From assembly GCA_020637615.1 (NCBI GenBank), contig JACKKC010000020.1, positions 1 through 50,712 on the forward strand: DNA of 50,712 bases. The letters run 5' to 3'. Under the pieces are notes generated by a model. It did not search any database, was not told the DNA's origin, and worked only from the letters and a program-made list of their open reading frames with translations. Source of the DNA: Rhodovulum sp. Its GTDB lineage: Bacteria; Pseudomonadota; Alphaproteobacteria; Rhodobacterales; Rhodobacteraceae. Shown in pieces: positions 1 through 6,935 of the stretch. The translations under genes and the position numbers were made by a program. How positions within the stretch are numbered: the first letter of the stretch is position 1; every line of letters begins with the position of its first letter.

Positions 1-156
1 TAGGCCGGGTGATCAGGCAGGCCGTTCAGTCGCCTGGAGACAGCTTCGGGACGGCGCCTGCCCCCAAAGGCGGCCGCTCTCGCCTTCGTTGCCACAATGA
101 TCCCGTCCGCAACCCGATCGGCGCGCAACAGAGCGTTCCGGCGGCGAGGTTCGGCA

Positions 157-185
157 TTTACGCGGCGAGATCGGCTTGCTATAGG
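157..185 (+). promoter_or_regulatory. Predicted sigma70-type promoter of tRNA-Asn
   Basis: A -35-like TTTACG (157-162) and a -10-like TATAGG (180-185) are separated by exactly 17 bases. Transcription would start around 192, a few bases before the mature tRNA 5' end at 197. The same TTTACG hexamer recurs in the predicted promoter near 27004. This is a motif reading only, with no experimental support. Confidence 0.5.
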
Positions 186-196
186 CCGTTGCGCGT

Positions 197-271
197 TCCG
201 GCGTAGCTCAGTGGTAGAGCAGTTGACTGTTAATCAATTGGTCGCAGGTTCGAATCCTGCCGCCGGAGCCA
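197..271 (+). tRNA. tRNA-Asn (anticodon GTT)
   Basis: The acceptor strand TCCGGCG (197-203) pairs with CGCCGGA (261-267), followed by discriminator G and an encoded CCA (269-271). The D arm (GCTC...GAGC), an anticodon arm with loop CTGTTAA and anticodon GTT at 229-231, and a T arm containing GGTTCGAATCC are all present. GTT decodes asparagine AAC/AAU. Accessory and mobile-element remnants follow directly downstream, as is common where tRNA 3' ends serve as integration sites. No repeat of the tRNA 3' end that would mark the other edge of an element was found in the window. Confidence 0.97.
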
Positions 272-434
272 AAAATCCCTGCTACAGCAAGCACTTAGCG
301 CTAGGTCAGCGATAAGCTGGCCGGTGCCGCTGTGCCGCCCATAAGCAATTCGTAAGCACGCGCGGGTGGCCGGGTAGCGCTCACCACGTCAGCGGTTTAG
401 AATTCACAGACCAAGCAACTTGGGAGGGATGGCA

Positions 435-677
435 GTGAGCACAGTTATTGATTTGTTTTGGATGGTGGTCGACGACGCGAAGAAGAATTCGTCGCCGACG
501 GATCCGATAAACTCTCTGACGCATCCGCTGAACAGCATTACCCATCCACTGAGAAGTATCACCCATCCCCTTGCGAGCGTGACCCATCCGCTGAACGGAA
601 TAACTACGCCCAACCGAGGCGTTCAACGCACCCACGCACTAATGGAACTCCTCGAAAAATACTTTCCCAGGAGCTGA
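435..677 (+). CDS. Small heptad-repeat hypothetical protein
   Basis: An 80-codon frame starting at GTG 435, chosen because GGAGG (423-427) sits seven bases upstream. ATG 429 and TTG 420 are in frame but overlap or crowd that site. The middle of the protein is four tandem seven-residue units of the form T-H-P-L-x-S-[IV], flanked by half units; the C-terminus is basic and leucine-rich. No family is recognised. Base composition is less GC-rich than the core genes. Because the DNA repeat is 21 bases long, every frame on both strands shows a seven-residue period, and the opposite strand also gives open frames with hydrophobic or amphipathic heptads. The coding strand is therefore uncertain; the ribosome site favours this one. 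Confidence 0.4.
   Translation: MSTVIDLFWMVVDDAKKNSSPTDPINSLTHPLNSITHPLRSITHPLASVTHPLNGITTPNRGVQRTHALMELLEKYFPRS
519..602 (+). repeat. 21-bp tandem repeat, four units
   Basis: Four consecutive 21-base units start at 519, 540, 561 and 582. Each opens with AC(G/C)CATCC and differs from the others by several substitutions, so the array is not freshly duplicated. It encodes the heptad repeats of the small protein at 435-677. A partial fifth unit follows (ACTACGCCC). Confidence 0.85.
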
Positions 678-707
678 CGCTGTCGCGCTAGGCGGCGCTC
701 AGCAAAA

Positions 708-735
708 CGCCCTGCACCGCCATCGGCACAGGGCG
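708..735. terminator. Possible hairpin terminator
   Basis: CGCCCTG (708-714) and CAGGGCG (729-735) form a seven-base perfect inverted repeat with a 14-base loop, 30 bases after the stop of the heptad-repeat gene. There is no T tract, so a rho-independent terminator is only possible. Confidence 0.3.
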
Positions 736-897
736 CTTACCGTTGCGAGCGGTAAAGGACGACCGCTGACGGCTGGGTCCGATAGTTTTGCGTCCGTCGG
801 TTTCCTAAAGGACGGGCGGCTGGCAAGGCCGCGTGCTGTAGCGTGCCGTCCTTGGCGCTACAGCTAGGGTGATCGTCGAAGTCCCTCCGGTGGAGCT

Positions 898-1185
898 TTG
901 CAGTCGCGGCACATCCGCAACCGCGTTGTATCCTCTATCTCCCGCACCCATGTCGAGCAGGTGCTGGTCCCGACGCTCTCGCCCGGCGACGTGATCATCC
1001 TGGACAATCACGGCAGCCACAAGGTCGCTGCGATCCGCAAAGCCATCCGGGCGGCCGGGGCGGCGCACCTTCTCATCTTGTGCCCCCAAGCCCTGACCTG
1101 AATCCGATCGAACTGGCATTCGCAAAGCTCAAACGTTGGCTCCGCGACGCCGTCACACGCACCCTCGAAACCTTGTGTAACGCAA
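898..1185 (+). pseudogene. IS630-family transposase fragment (frameshifted)
   Basis: Translation gives VEQVLVPTLSPGD followed by ILDNHGSHK, the region of the second catalytic Asp in the IS630/Tc1-like DDE transposases. After a frameshift near 1085-1090 it gives PDLNPIE with a following AFAKLKRWL, the typical context of the third acidic residue. The first frame terminates at 1099-1101, so the reading frame is broken. The N-terminal half of the enzyme and clear terminal inverted repeats are missing. It is a dead fragment left by an older insertion beside the tRNA gene. Confidence 0.75.
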
Positions 1186-1611
1186 GGTGCACGACCGAGG
1201 GAGGGGCTCCATGGGATTGCTGCCGAGACACGCCCGCCTGGCAATAGGCGAGGCGAGCACCATCATTGACTTCGTCCTCGGCCGGCACCTCACGCAAATT
1301 CATCCGATGCGGGTCTCACCGGGTCAGGGCGCGCCGCCATGAGTTCCAGAAGATTGGCGTGAGGGAGGCCAAGCGGCTCATGAACATGGCGCCCGGCTGC
1401 CGTCGGCCCCCAATTCCAAGGGTTTGAACATCATTCATGCGAGCGCCAACAGCTTTTGGGAGAGTGCCAGAGTCTTAGGCGCTCGGCCCCAATCCAACCG
1501 GCGCTCGCGCTTCACCCCCGGCGCGGCAGTGCGGTGGCAGGTTCGGCATCGGCGCCACTCCGACGGAAGACCGGCCCTCCGAGTGGAGGGCCCGGCCGAC
1601 ACCAGTCCAGT
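1186..1611. other. Intergenic stretch without recognisable gene
   Basis: Between the IS630 fragment and the NTF2-like gene I find no frame with a family match, good ribosome site or coherent coding signal on either strand. It is probably residue of older mobile DNA. Confidence 0.4.
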
Positions 1612-2031
1612 CTAGGCCCAGAAACGGTCCCAGTTGTAGAGGTCGAAGAAGTGCTCCTTGCCGGAGATGATCTTCCCGTCCCGCACCTCGAAGGTGATGC
1701 AGCACATGGTGTCGAGCGTCATGCCGTTGCGGGTGCCGCTGTTGTGGTGGACGCCGACCACCCGGCCATGCGAGTCGGCGGTCACGTAGTGCAGGGTCGC
1801 CTTGAAGGTGCCGCCGGTGCCGTTGAGGTAGATGCCGTACTGCTCGTAGACCGCCTCGCGGCCCTTGCGCAGGCCGGCGATCGGCGACTTGCCCGGCGTC
1901 TCCCAGGTCATATCCTCGGACGAGAGCTGCGAGAACAGGTCGAGGTCGGCGGTATTGAAGGCGTGATAGCCGCGGCGGACGATCTCGGCGGATTCCTCTG
2001 CACGCACGGCGGTGTCGGAAAGGACGTTCAT
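1612..2031 (-). CDS. NTF2-like / SnoaL-fold protein
   Basis: A 139-residue protein with the pattern of small NTF2-superfamily proteins: an N-terminal helix (EIVRRGYHAFNTADLDLF), an aromatic strand with MTWETPGKSP, a middle GREAVYEQY helix, and C-terminal strands with CITFEVRDGKI and KEHFFDLYNWDRFWA. Members are cone-shaped folds used as small enzymes (isomerases, cyclases) or ligand-binding proteins, so no specific reaction can be assigned. The start is supported by GGAGGAG about eight bases upstream. It lies 117 bases downstream of the HD/LuxR regulator gene on the same strand and may be co-transcribed with it. Confidence 0.8.
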   Translation of the reverse strand: MNVLSDTAVRAEESAEIVRRGYHAFNTADLDLFSQLSSEDMTWETPGKSPIAGLRKGREAVYEQYGIYLNGTGGTFKATLHYVTADSHGRVVGVHHNSGTRNGMTLDTMCCITFEVRDGKIISGKEHFFDLYNWDRFWA

Positions 2032-2148
2032 GGCTTGCTCCTCCAGTAGGGGCGGCTCCTTGCCGGCCCGGTGGGAGAGCCGGAGGTCTGGTCCGGCTCA
2101 TGTGGAGAGCCTGCACCTCCGGTCTCGACTGCACATGAGGAGGATTCC

Positions 2149-3768
2149 CTAGGCGGCGATTTCTTGTCGAACCAGGCCGCGCTCGAGCGCGTAGAGCGCC
2201 GCGCCGGCCCGGGTCGAGACGCCGATCTTGGAGTAGAGGTTCTGGATATGGTTGTCGGCGGTCTTGGGCGCGATCTCCAGCATCTGCGCCGTCTCCTTCG
2301 CCGTGTGGCCCGCCGCGATCAGCCGCAGCACCTCCAACTCACGCGGGGTCAGACCGCCGGGACTGGCGACCGAGGCCCGGCGCGACGCCTGGCCGGCGGC
2401 GGTCAGCACCGCCTCGACGCCGTCGGGACAGAGCTTGCCCTCCCTGACCAGCCCCCGCAGCTTCGCCGCCGCGGCCTGGTCGGTCATCGCCGGCCGGTGG
2501 GGCCGGTCCTCCCGCGCGGTCTGGTAGGCCTCGGCCGCCGCGAGGATCCGCGCCGCCGGCGACAGGTCGGCGGCCTTGGCGTAGCGGTGGTAGCCGCTTC
2601 CGTCGAGCCGCTCGTGGTGCCGCAGGACCAGCGCCGCGACCGGCTCGCCCCCGGCGCCGAGCGCCGCCAGCGCCCGCTCGCCGTGGTAGGGATGCAGGTG
2701 CGCCGTGTCGGTCTCGCGCACCGAGAACGGCGTCGCCTTCATCCACGTCGAGACCGGCACCGACAGCTCGCCGATGTCGTGGGTGTACGCGGCCCAGCGG
2801 ATCGCCCGGATGTCGGCCTCGGGCAGCCCCATGCACCGGCCGGCCGCCTCGCCGAGCGCGGCGACGGCGCGGGAATGGCCGAAGGTGAACGGCATGCGCA
2901 TGTCGATCATGTCGGCGATCGCTACGTAGGCCTCCTCGCAGGCCGCCTCGTCGAGGAGCCCGTACGGCTCCGGCTCCAGCGCCAGGATCGTCTCGCGGTC
3001 AACCGCGCCGTCGATCCCGTCGAGGAGGCGTTCGGCGTCGCCCAGGAACAGGTCGGCCAGCTCCGCCTCGTAGGCGCCGCCACGCCGCTTGCCGATCGCC
3101 TCGATCATCGCGTCGAAGCCGTACGCCTCGGCGAGCGCGATCACCTCCTGCGCCAGCGTGACCATGCGGACCGGCAGCCGGACCTCGCTGCCCTTCAGGC
3201 CCCGCGGCATGCCATGCCCGTCCCACCGCTCGTAGAGCTGCGCGAGGTTCTCCAGCATCCCCTCCTCAAGCCCGATCCGCTGGCCGATCCGCTGCGCCAC
3301 CTCGCAGTGGCCCGCGAGGATCGGCACGCCGATCTCGAGGGCGCCGGCGAGCCCCTCCTGAATGGCGCGGTTCAGCTCCTCGGGCGGCATGTCGGCGAAG
3401 ACCCGGGTGAACGCCCGGACGAAGATGTTGCCGATCTCGCTCTGGCTCCCGAGATCGGCGAGCGCCATGTCCTGCCGCATCGCGATCTCGTCGCCGAAGG
3501 CCGAGGCGAGCAGGTGGGTGTCGGCGTTGCAGCCGATGTAGCGCAGGATCGCCTGGTGGAACACCTCGCGCCGCTCCTCGACGCCCAGGCCCATCTCGTC
3601 GGCCAGCCGCATCGCCAGCACGCAGGACCGGAGGGCGAAGTCGCGTGACTGGCCGGTGGCGAGGTCGGTCGCATAGGCCAGAAGCATCATGAAGTCTGCT
3701 CGTCGGACGGAAACCTGTGCCACACGCCCCTCCCGTGTTGCCATGGACCACCATGCTCCCGGAGCCAT
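2149..3768 (-). CDS. Double HD-domain phosphohydrolase-like regulator with LuxR-type DNA-binding domain
   Basis: A 539-residue protein. Residues about 20-240 are a degenerate HD-GYP-like domain: H154, then YERWDGHGMP at 179-188 in place of the usual HHExxDGxGYP. A second, better preserved HD domain follows, with YTHDIGEL (H330, D331), HHER (384-387) and DGSGYH (389-394). Residues about 472-535 form a LuxR/FixJ helix-turn-helix (TPRELEVLRLIAAGHTAKE). HD-GYP domains commonly hydrolyse cyclic di-GMP. This one has DGSGYH rather than GYP, so the substrate is uncertain and the HD part may only sense a ligand for the DNA-binding domain. ATG 3744 is an alternative start. The NTF2-like gene follows on the same strand. 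Confidence 0.8.
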   Translation of the reverse strand: MAPGAWWSMATREGRVAQVSVRRADFMMLLAYATDLATGQSRDFALRSCVLAMRLADEMGLGVEERREVFHQAILRYIGCNADTHLLASAFGDEIAMRQDMALADLGSQSEIGNIFVRAFTRVFADMPPEELNRAIQEGLAGALEIGVPILAGHCEVAQRIGQRIGLEEGMLENLAQLYERWDGHGMPRGLKGSEVRLPVRMVTLAQEVIALAEAYGFDAMIEAIGKRRGGAYEAELADLFLGDAERLLDGIDGAVDRETILALEPEPYGLLDEAACEEAYVAIADMIDMRMPFTFGHSRAVAALGEAAGRCMGLPEADIRAIRWAAYTHDIGELSVPVSTWMKATPFSVRETDTAHLHPYHGERALAALGAGGEPVAALVLRHHERLDGSGYHRYAKAADLSPAARILAAAEAYQTAREDRPHRPAMTDQAAAAKLRGLVREGKLCPDGVEAVLTAAGQASRRASVASPGGLTPRELEVLRLIAAGHTAKETAQMLEIAPKTADNHIQNLYSKIGVSTRAGAALYALERGLVRQEIAA

Positions 3769-3942
3769 CGCCGAGCAAGTGGCAGCCCCCGGTCATATAC
3801 AGATGGCTCCCTTCGGCAGGCCCATTGGTGAGTCGTACGGCCGTGATCCCCTTGCCTGTTCCAGTCGCCGTCTTCGAGGGCGCCGAATGCCGTCTTCGGG
3901 CCGACTCTGGAACGTCGCCTGGCCCAGACCTGCCAAGACTGC

Positions 3943-4320
3943 ATGCCCTCGACCCGCGAAACTATCCTATCGGCTGTGCACGCCCTCCTGCAGACCCAGC
4001 CCGGGCCGGTCCTGTGCGGCTGGATCCTGCCCGATCGTGTGCCCACCAGCTGTCTGCTGATCATGCGCGACAGCGACCCCGGCGGGCCGGCTGTCGCGCT
4101 CTCGCCGCTCCGATACCACTACCAGCATCGCACCGAGCTCGAGGTGGTGGTGCAGGCAAGGATTGGTTGAGACGCCGCCTTCAGCGCGCTCGCCGCCGGC
4201 GTCGGCGCCGTGCTCTCTTCCGACCGCACCCTCGGTGGGCTCGACGACTGAGTCGAAGCCGAGGCGCCATGGCCGGTCGATCTCGCTGTCGACGGCGCAG
4301 CTGCACTGAAGGCCGCGGTC
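3943..4320 (+). pseudogene. Decayed prophage tail-cluster gene
   Basis: Reading straight through two in-frame TGA codons (4168-4170 and about 4249-4251) gives a continuous match to a small protein common in Rhodobacterales prophage tail clusters. It starts MPSTRETIL, continues through LSPLRYHYQHR and RTLGGL, and reaches VEAEAP-PVDL-VDGAAALKAAV before similarity ends near 4320. The stops are consistent with single transitions (CGA to TGA and TGG to TGA). The similarity is recalled from genome annotations, not searched. No neighbouring phage structural gene is intact, so this is a fossil, not a prophage. Confidence 0.6.
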
Positions 4321-4324
4321 ACGG

Positions 4325-4752
4325 GAAGCGGCATGCACCATGCGAGCCCGATCCGCTCTGCCACTGCTCGGCAGGTCCGGTAGTGGTTGCCGGAGCAGCG
4401 GCGGAACTCCTGGGCCGTGACGCTGTCGATCATGACCGCGGTGATGTCCCGCCCGTCCGGCAGGAAGCACTGGTCGACGACGCGGCCGTAGGGTTGATGT
4501 CACGCTGGCGGCAGGTGAGCTGCTGGTCCGAGTTCAGCGTGGTCTGCGCCGCTGTCGCCTGCGAGCCGCCGGGCGTGTCGACTTCCGGGGCGTCGAGGCA
4601 CACACGCGGATTCGGGTATCCCGCGAGCTGATCCAGAACATATCGCCGTCAACCACCAGCGTTACGCTGCCGGTGAACCGGTTGACGAGCGCCTCGGCCT
4701 TGAGCATGGCCGCCCGGCGCGCGCCCAGCGCGGACCAGATGTGATAGAACAT
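4325..4752 (-). pseudogene. Decayed SNase-like (thermonuclease-family) gene
   Basis: Read leftward from ATG 4752, the frame gives LVNRFTGSVTLVVDGD then WISSRDTRIRVC. After a two-base GT expansion in GTGTGTG it resumes in another frame as LDAPEVDTPGGSQATAA and LTCRQRDINP. A one-base loss (CCCTAC to CCTAC) shifts it again to GRVVDQCFLPDGRDITAVMI and TAQEFRRCSGNHY. The order VDGD / R-x-R-x-x-x-LDAPE / YGR / G is that of staphylococcal-nuclease-fold proteins. Two frameshifts make it non-functional. Its 3' end abuts the prophage tail-gene fossil. Confidence 0.65.
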
Positions 4753-4979
4753 GAACGGCCCCAGCAACCTCGACGGGAGTGTGGGTAATCGGGTTGCGAC
4801 AGGCACGTTCAGACAGAGGGCACGGTAAACCGCTGATGTTGCTTTGCCAATCGGAGTTGCGATCTTCGGCAACGCGCTCCCATGTTGCGCGGGCGATTGC
4901 GACGCTGACGTTCGAGGGAAACCAAGCGCGCCTACAGAACTGCGCAACGAAGGTTTGGCAGGCCTGTACGGAGGAGGCG

Positions 4980-5487
4980 ATGCGCATCGTCGGCTAGGAG
5001 CGGGTCAGCACGACGCGGCAGAGTGCGAGTGGCCTCGGACTGGAGGCGCTGCGGCGGGCGATCGAGGCCTTCGCGACAGCGGGGTAAGGTTCGCTTCCGC
5101 CGACATGCCTGAGGCGAACGACCTCACTGCGGGCGTGATGGCGCTGGTGGCCCGGGCCAAGCGCGAGGCGATCTCCCAGCGCACCAGGGAGGCGCTGGCA
5201 ATGGCGAGGGGGCGCGGGGTGAACCTCCGCAATCCAAACGGCGCGGCGGCCCTCAGGCTGGTGGGCAAGGGCGGCGGCGATGGGCGGCGTCTTCGGCCAA
5301 CGCCGACGCCCATGCACGGGACCTCGCCACGGTGATCGCCGACATCGCGACAGGCGGTACCACCAGCATGCGCGCAATTGCGGCAGATCTCAACATCCGC
5401 GGCACGCAGACCCGCCGTGGCGAGCGCTGGCATGCGTCGCACACCGGGAACTTGCTGGTAAGGCTGGGGGTGCAGGGAACGTACTGA
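4980..5487 (+). pseudogene. Serine recombinase (resolvase/invertase family), internally deleted
   Basis: ATG 4980 follows GGAGGAG. Translation gives MRIVG, a TAG stop (4995-4997) where the catalytic-domain GYARVS motif should be, then RVSTTRQSASGLGLEA. It jumps directly to RDSGVRF and DMPEANDLTAGVMALVA with AISQRTREALAMARGRGV, and ends in a zinc-ribbon-free C-terminal DNA-binding region TSMRAIAADLNIRGTQTRRG ending at TGA 5485-5487. About 60-70 residues between the N-terminal Ser region and DMPEAN are missing. A one- or two-base shift near 5285 breaks the frame again. It is a non-functional remnant of a mobile-element or phage recombinase. Confidence 0.75.
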
Positions 5488-5608
5488 TTCAGCTCAACCC
5501 TTCAAAGGGACTCCTGAATGTGGATTGGTCCTAACCAATCGTGATCCGACCCTCATTCGGCCCGAGATTGCTCGCGGAACCCGTCGAGTCTGCTGTGACC
5601 CCCGCCTT

Positions 5609-6537
5609 TCATCCGGCCGAAGCTGGAGTCCCGCGGTCAAACTGGCGCGGGTGCGCCGACGGAGCAATGGGCGATCGGTGGAGCGCTTCCGTCACGCGGA
5701 GCCGATCGCCCATTGCGGCGAGCTTGGCGGCGTAGGCGGCCGGGGTGGCGTACCCGATCGCCGAATGCGGCCTTTGGTGGTTGTCGTCGGCGACCCAGCG
5801 GGCGGTGGCGGCGCGGGCATGGCCGAGGCCGAAGAACAGGGTCTCGTTCAGGAGCTCGTCCCGCATCCGTCCGTTGAACGCCTCGCAGATGCCGTTCTGC
5901 TGCGGCTTGCCCGGGGCGCGATGAAGTGCCAGGCGATCCCCGTCTCTTGGGTCCATGCGAGCATGGCGTTCGAGGTGAGCTCGGTGCCGTGGTCGCTGAC
6001 GATGAGGTCCGGGCGGCCCCGGCGGGTGACGAGCGCCGCGAGCTCCCGCGCCACGCGCCGGCCCGAGATCGAGGTGTCGACGATCGCGGCGAGGCATTCC
6101 TTCGTGACGTCGTCGACGACGTTCAGGATGCGCAGCCGCCGGCCACAGGCCAGCTGGTCGTGCACGAAGTCGACCGACCGGCGCGCGTTCGGCGCCGCCA
6201 CCGTCAGGATCGGCGCCCGCGTCCCCGTGGCGCGCTTGCGGCCGCGTCGCTTGCGGACGGTCAGGCCTTCCTCGCGGTAGAGCCGCTGGGTCCGCTTTCG
6301 GTTCGTCACCAGTCCCTCCTGGCGCAGGAGCACGTGCAGCCGCCGGTAGCCGAAGCGCCGCCGCTCGGCGGCGAGCGCGCGCAGGCGCTCCCGCACCGGG
6401 GCGTCGTCCGGCCGTTCCCTGCGATAGCGGACCGAGGACCGGTCCGCGGCGATCACCCGGCACGCCCGCCGCTCGCTCATCTCGTAGGTCTCCGCGAGAT
6501 GCGCGACCGCTGTCCGCCTCACGGCGGGCGTCACCAT
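5609..6537 (-). pseudogene. IS3-family transposase OrfB, frameshifted
   Basis: The integrase-core half of the transposase. The upper frame carries RRFGYRRLHVLL, then the first Asp in SVDFVHDQL and the second in IVSDHGTELTSNAM. At about 5920-5930 the sequence GCGCCCCGGGCAAG has two extra bases relative to codons for A-P-G-K. The frame is lost and the conserved KPQQNG-x-x-EAFNGRMRDELLNET block (with the catalytic Glu) and RPHSAIGY lie in the other frame, ending at 5609. orfB starts at an ATG overlapping the orfA stop (AAAATGGTGA), the usual place for IS3 translational coupling or -1 frameshifting. Confidence 0.8.
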
Positions 6538-6797
6538 TTTCGGCCGAGCAGATCCTTCAGCGCGGTGTTATCAAGCATCGCCGCGGCGAGCAGCCGCTTC
6601 AGCTTCCCGTTCTCCTCCTCGAGCGCCTCAAGCCGCTTCGCGTCCGAGACCTCGAGGCCGCCGTACCTCGCCTTCCACGCGTAGAAGGTCGCGCTGCTGA
6701 CGCCGTGCCGTCGGCACACGTCCGCGGTCTTCCCGCCGGCTTCCTGCTCGCGCAGGATCCCGACGATCTGCTCCTCGGTGAACTTCGATCGCTTCAT
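6531..6797 (-). CDS. IS3-family transposase OrfA
   Basis: An 88-residue protein starting MKRSKFTEEQIVGILREQE, with a helix-turn-helix (TADVCRRHGVSSATFYAWK, residues 24-42) and a C-terminal leucine-zipper-like coiled coil (LEALEEENGKLKRLLAAAMLD). It binds the element ends and is joined to OrfB by frameshifting to make the active transposase in this family. It appears intact although its partner is broken. Confidence 0.88.
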   Translation of the reverse strand: MKRSKFTEEQIVGILREQEAGGKTADVCRRHGVSSATFYAWKARYGGLEVSDAKRLEALEEENGKLKRLLAAAMLDNTALKDLLGRKW

Positions 6798-6935
6798 CGT
6801 CCGGTCCCTCTCTCAGGCCGGACTCTAACCTCAGATGGAGGAGAAAGCGGGGGTCACAGCAACGGTCGCAACTGCGCCATTGCCTCAAGATCGCATTGGT
6901 GGCGCAACCCGCAGAAGAAGGCGCCATGGCGGGCA

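Larger units (their letters stand above)
5591..6861 (-). mobile_element. IS3-family insertion sequence (damaged)
   Basis: The element is bounded by a 15-base exact inverted repeat, TGCTGTGACCCCCGC at 5591-5605 and its complement at 6847-6861. It contains overlapping orfA and orfB on the minus strand. No direct repeat of 3-5 bases is seen outside the ends, so flanks may have been rearranged since insertion. The element lies 75 bases downstream of the stop of the giant repeat protein. A frameshift in orfB (see that entry) makes it unable to transpose by itself. Confidence 0.85.

Noticed and set aside
381..635. Antisense heptad frames over the 21-bp repeats
   Set aside because: Any frame shows heptads when the unit is 21 bases; no convincing ribosome site on that strand, although it cannot be excluded.
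1456..2049. Plus-strand frame over the NTF2-like gene
   Set aside because: Opposite-strand shadow; the minus frame has GGAGGAG and the fold pattern.
2071..3648. A 525-codon plus-strand frame opposite the HD/LuxR gene
   Set aside because: Arg/Gly/Ala-rich antisense shadow of a GC-rich gene with no family match.
3943..5487. An intact prophage
   Set aside because: Only isolated, broken phage-type genes; no terminase, portal, capsid or intact integrase.
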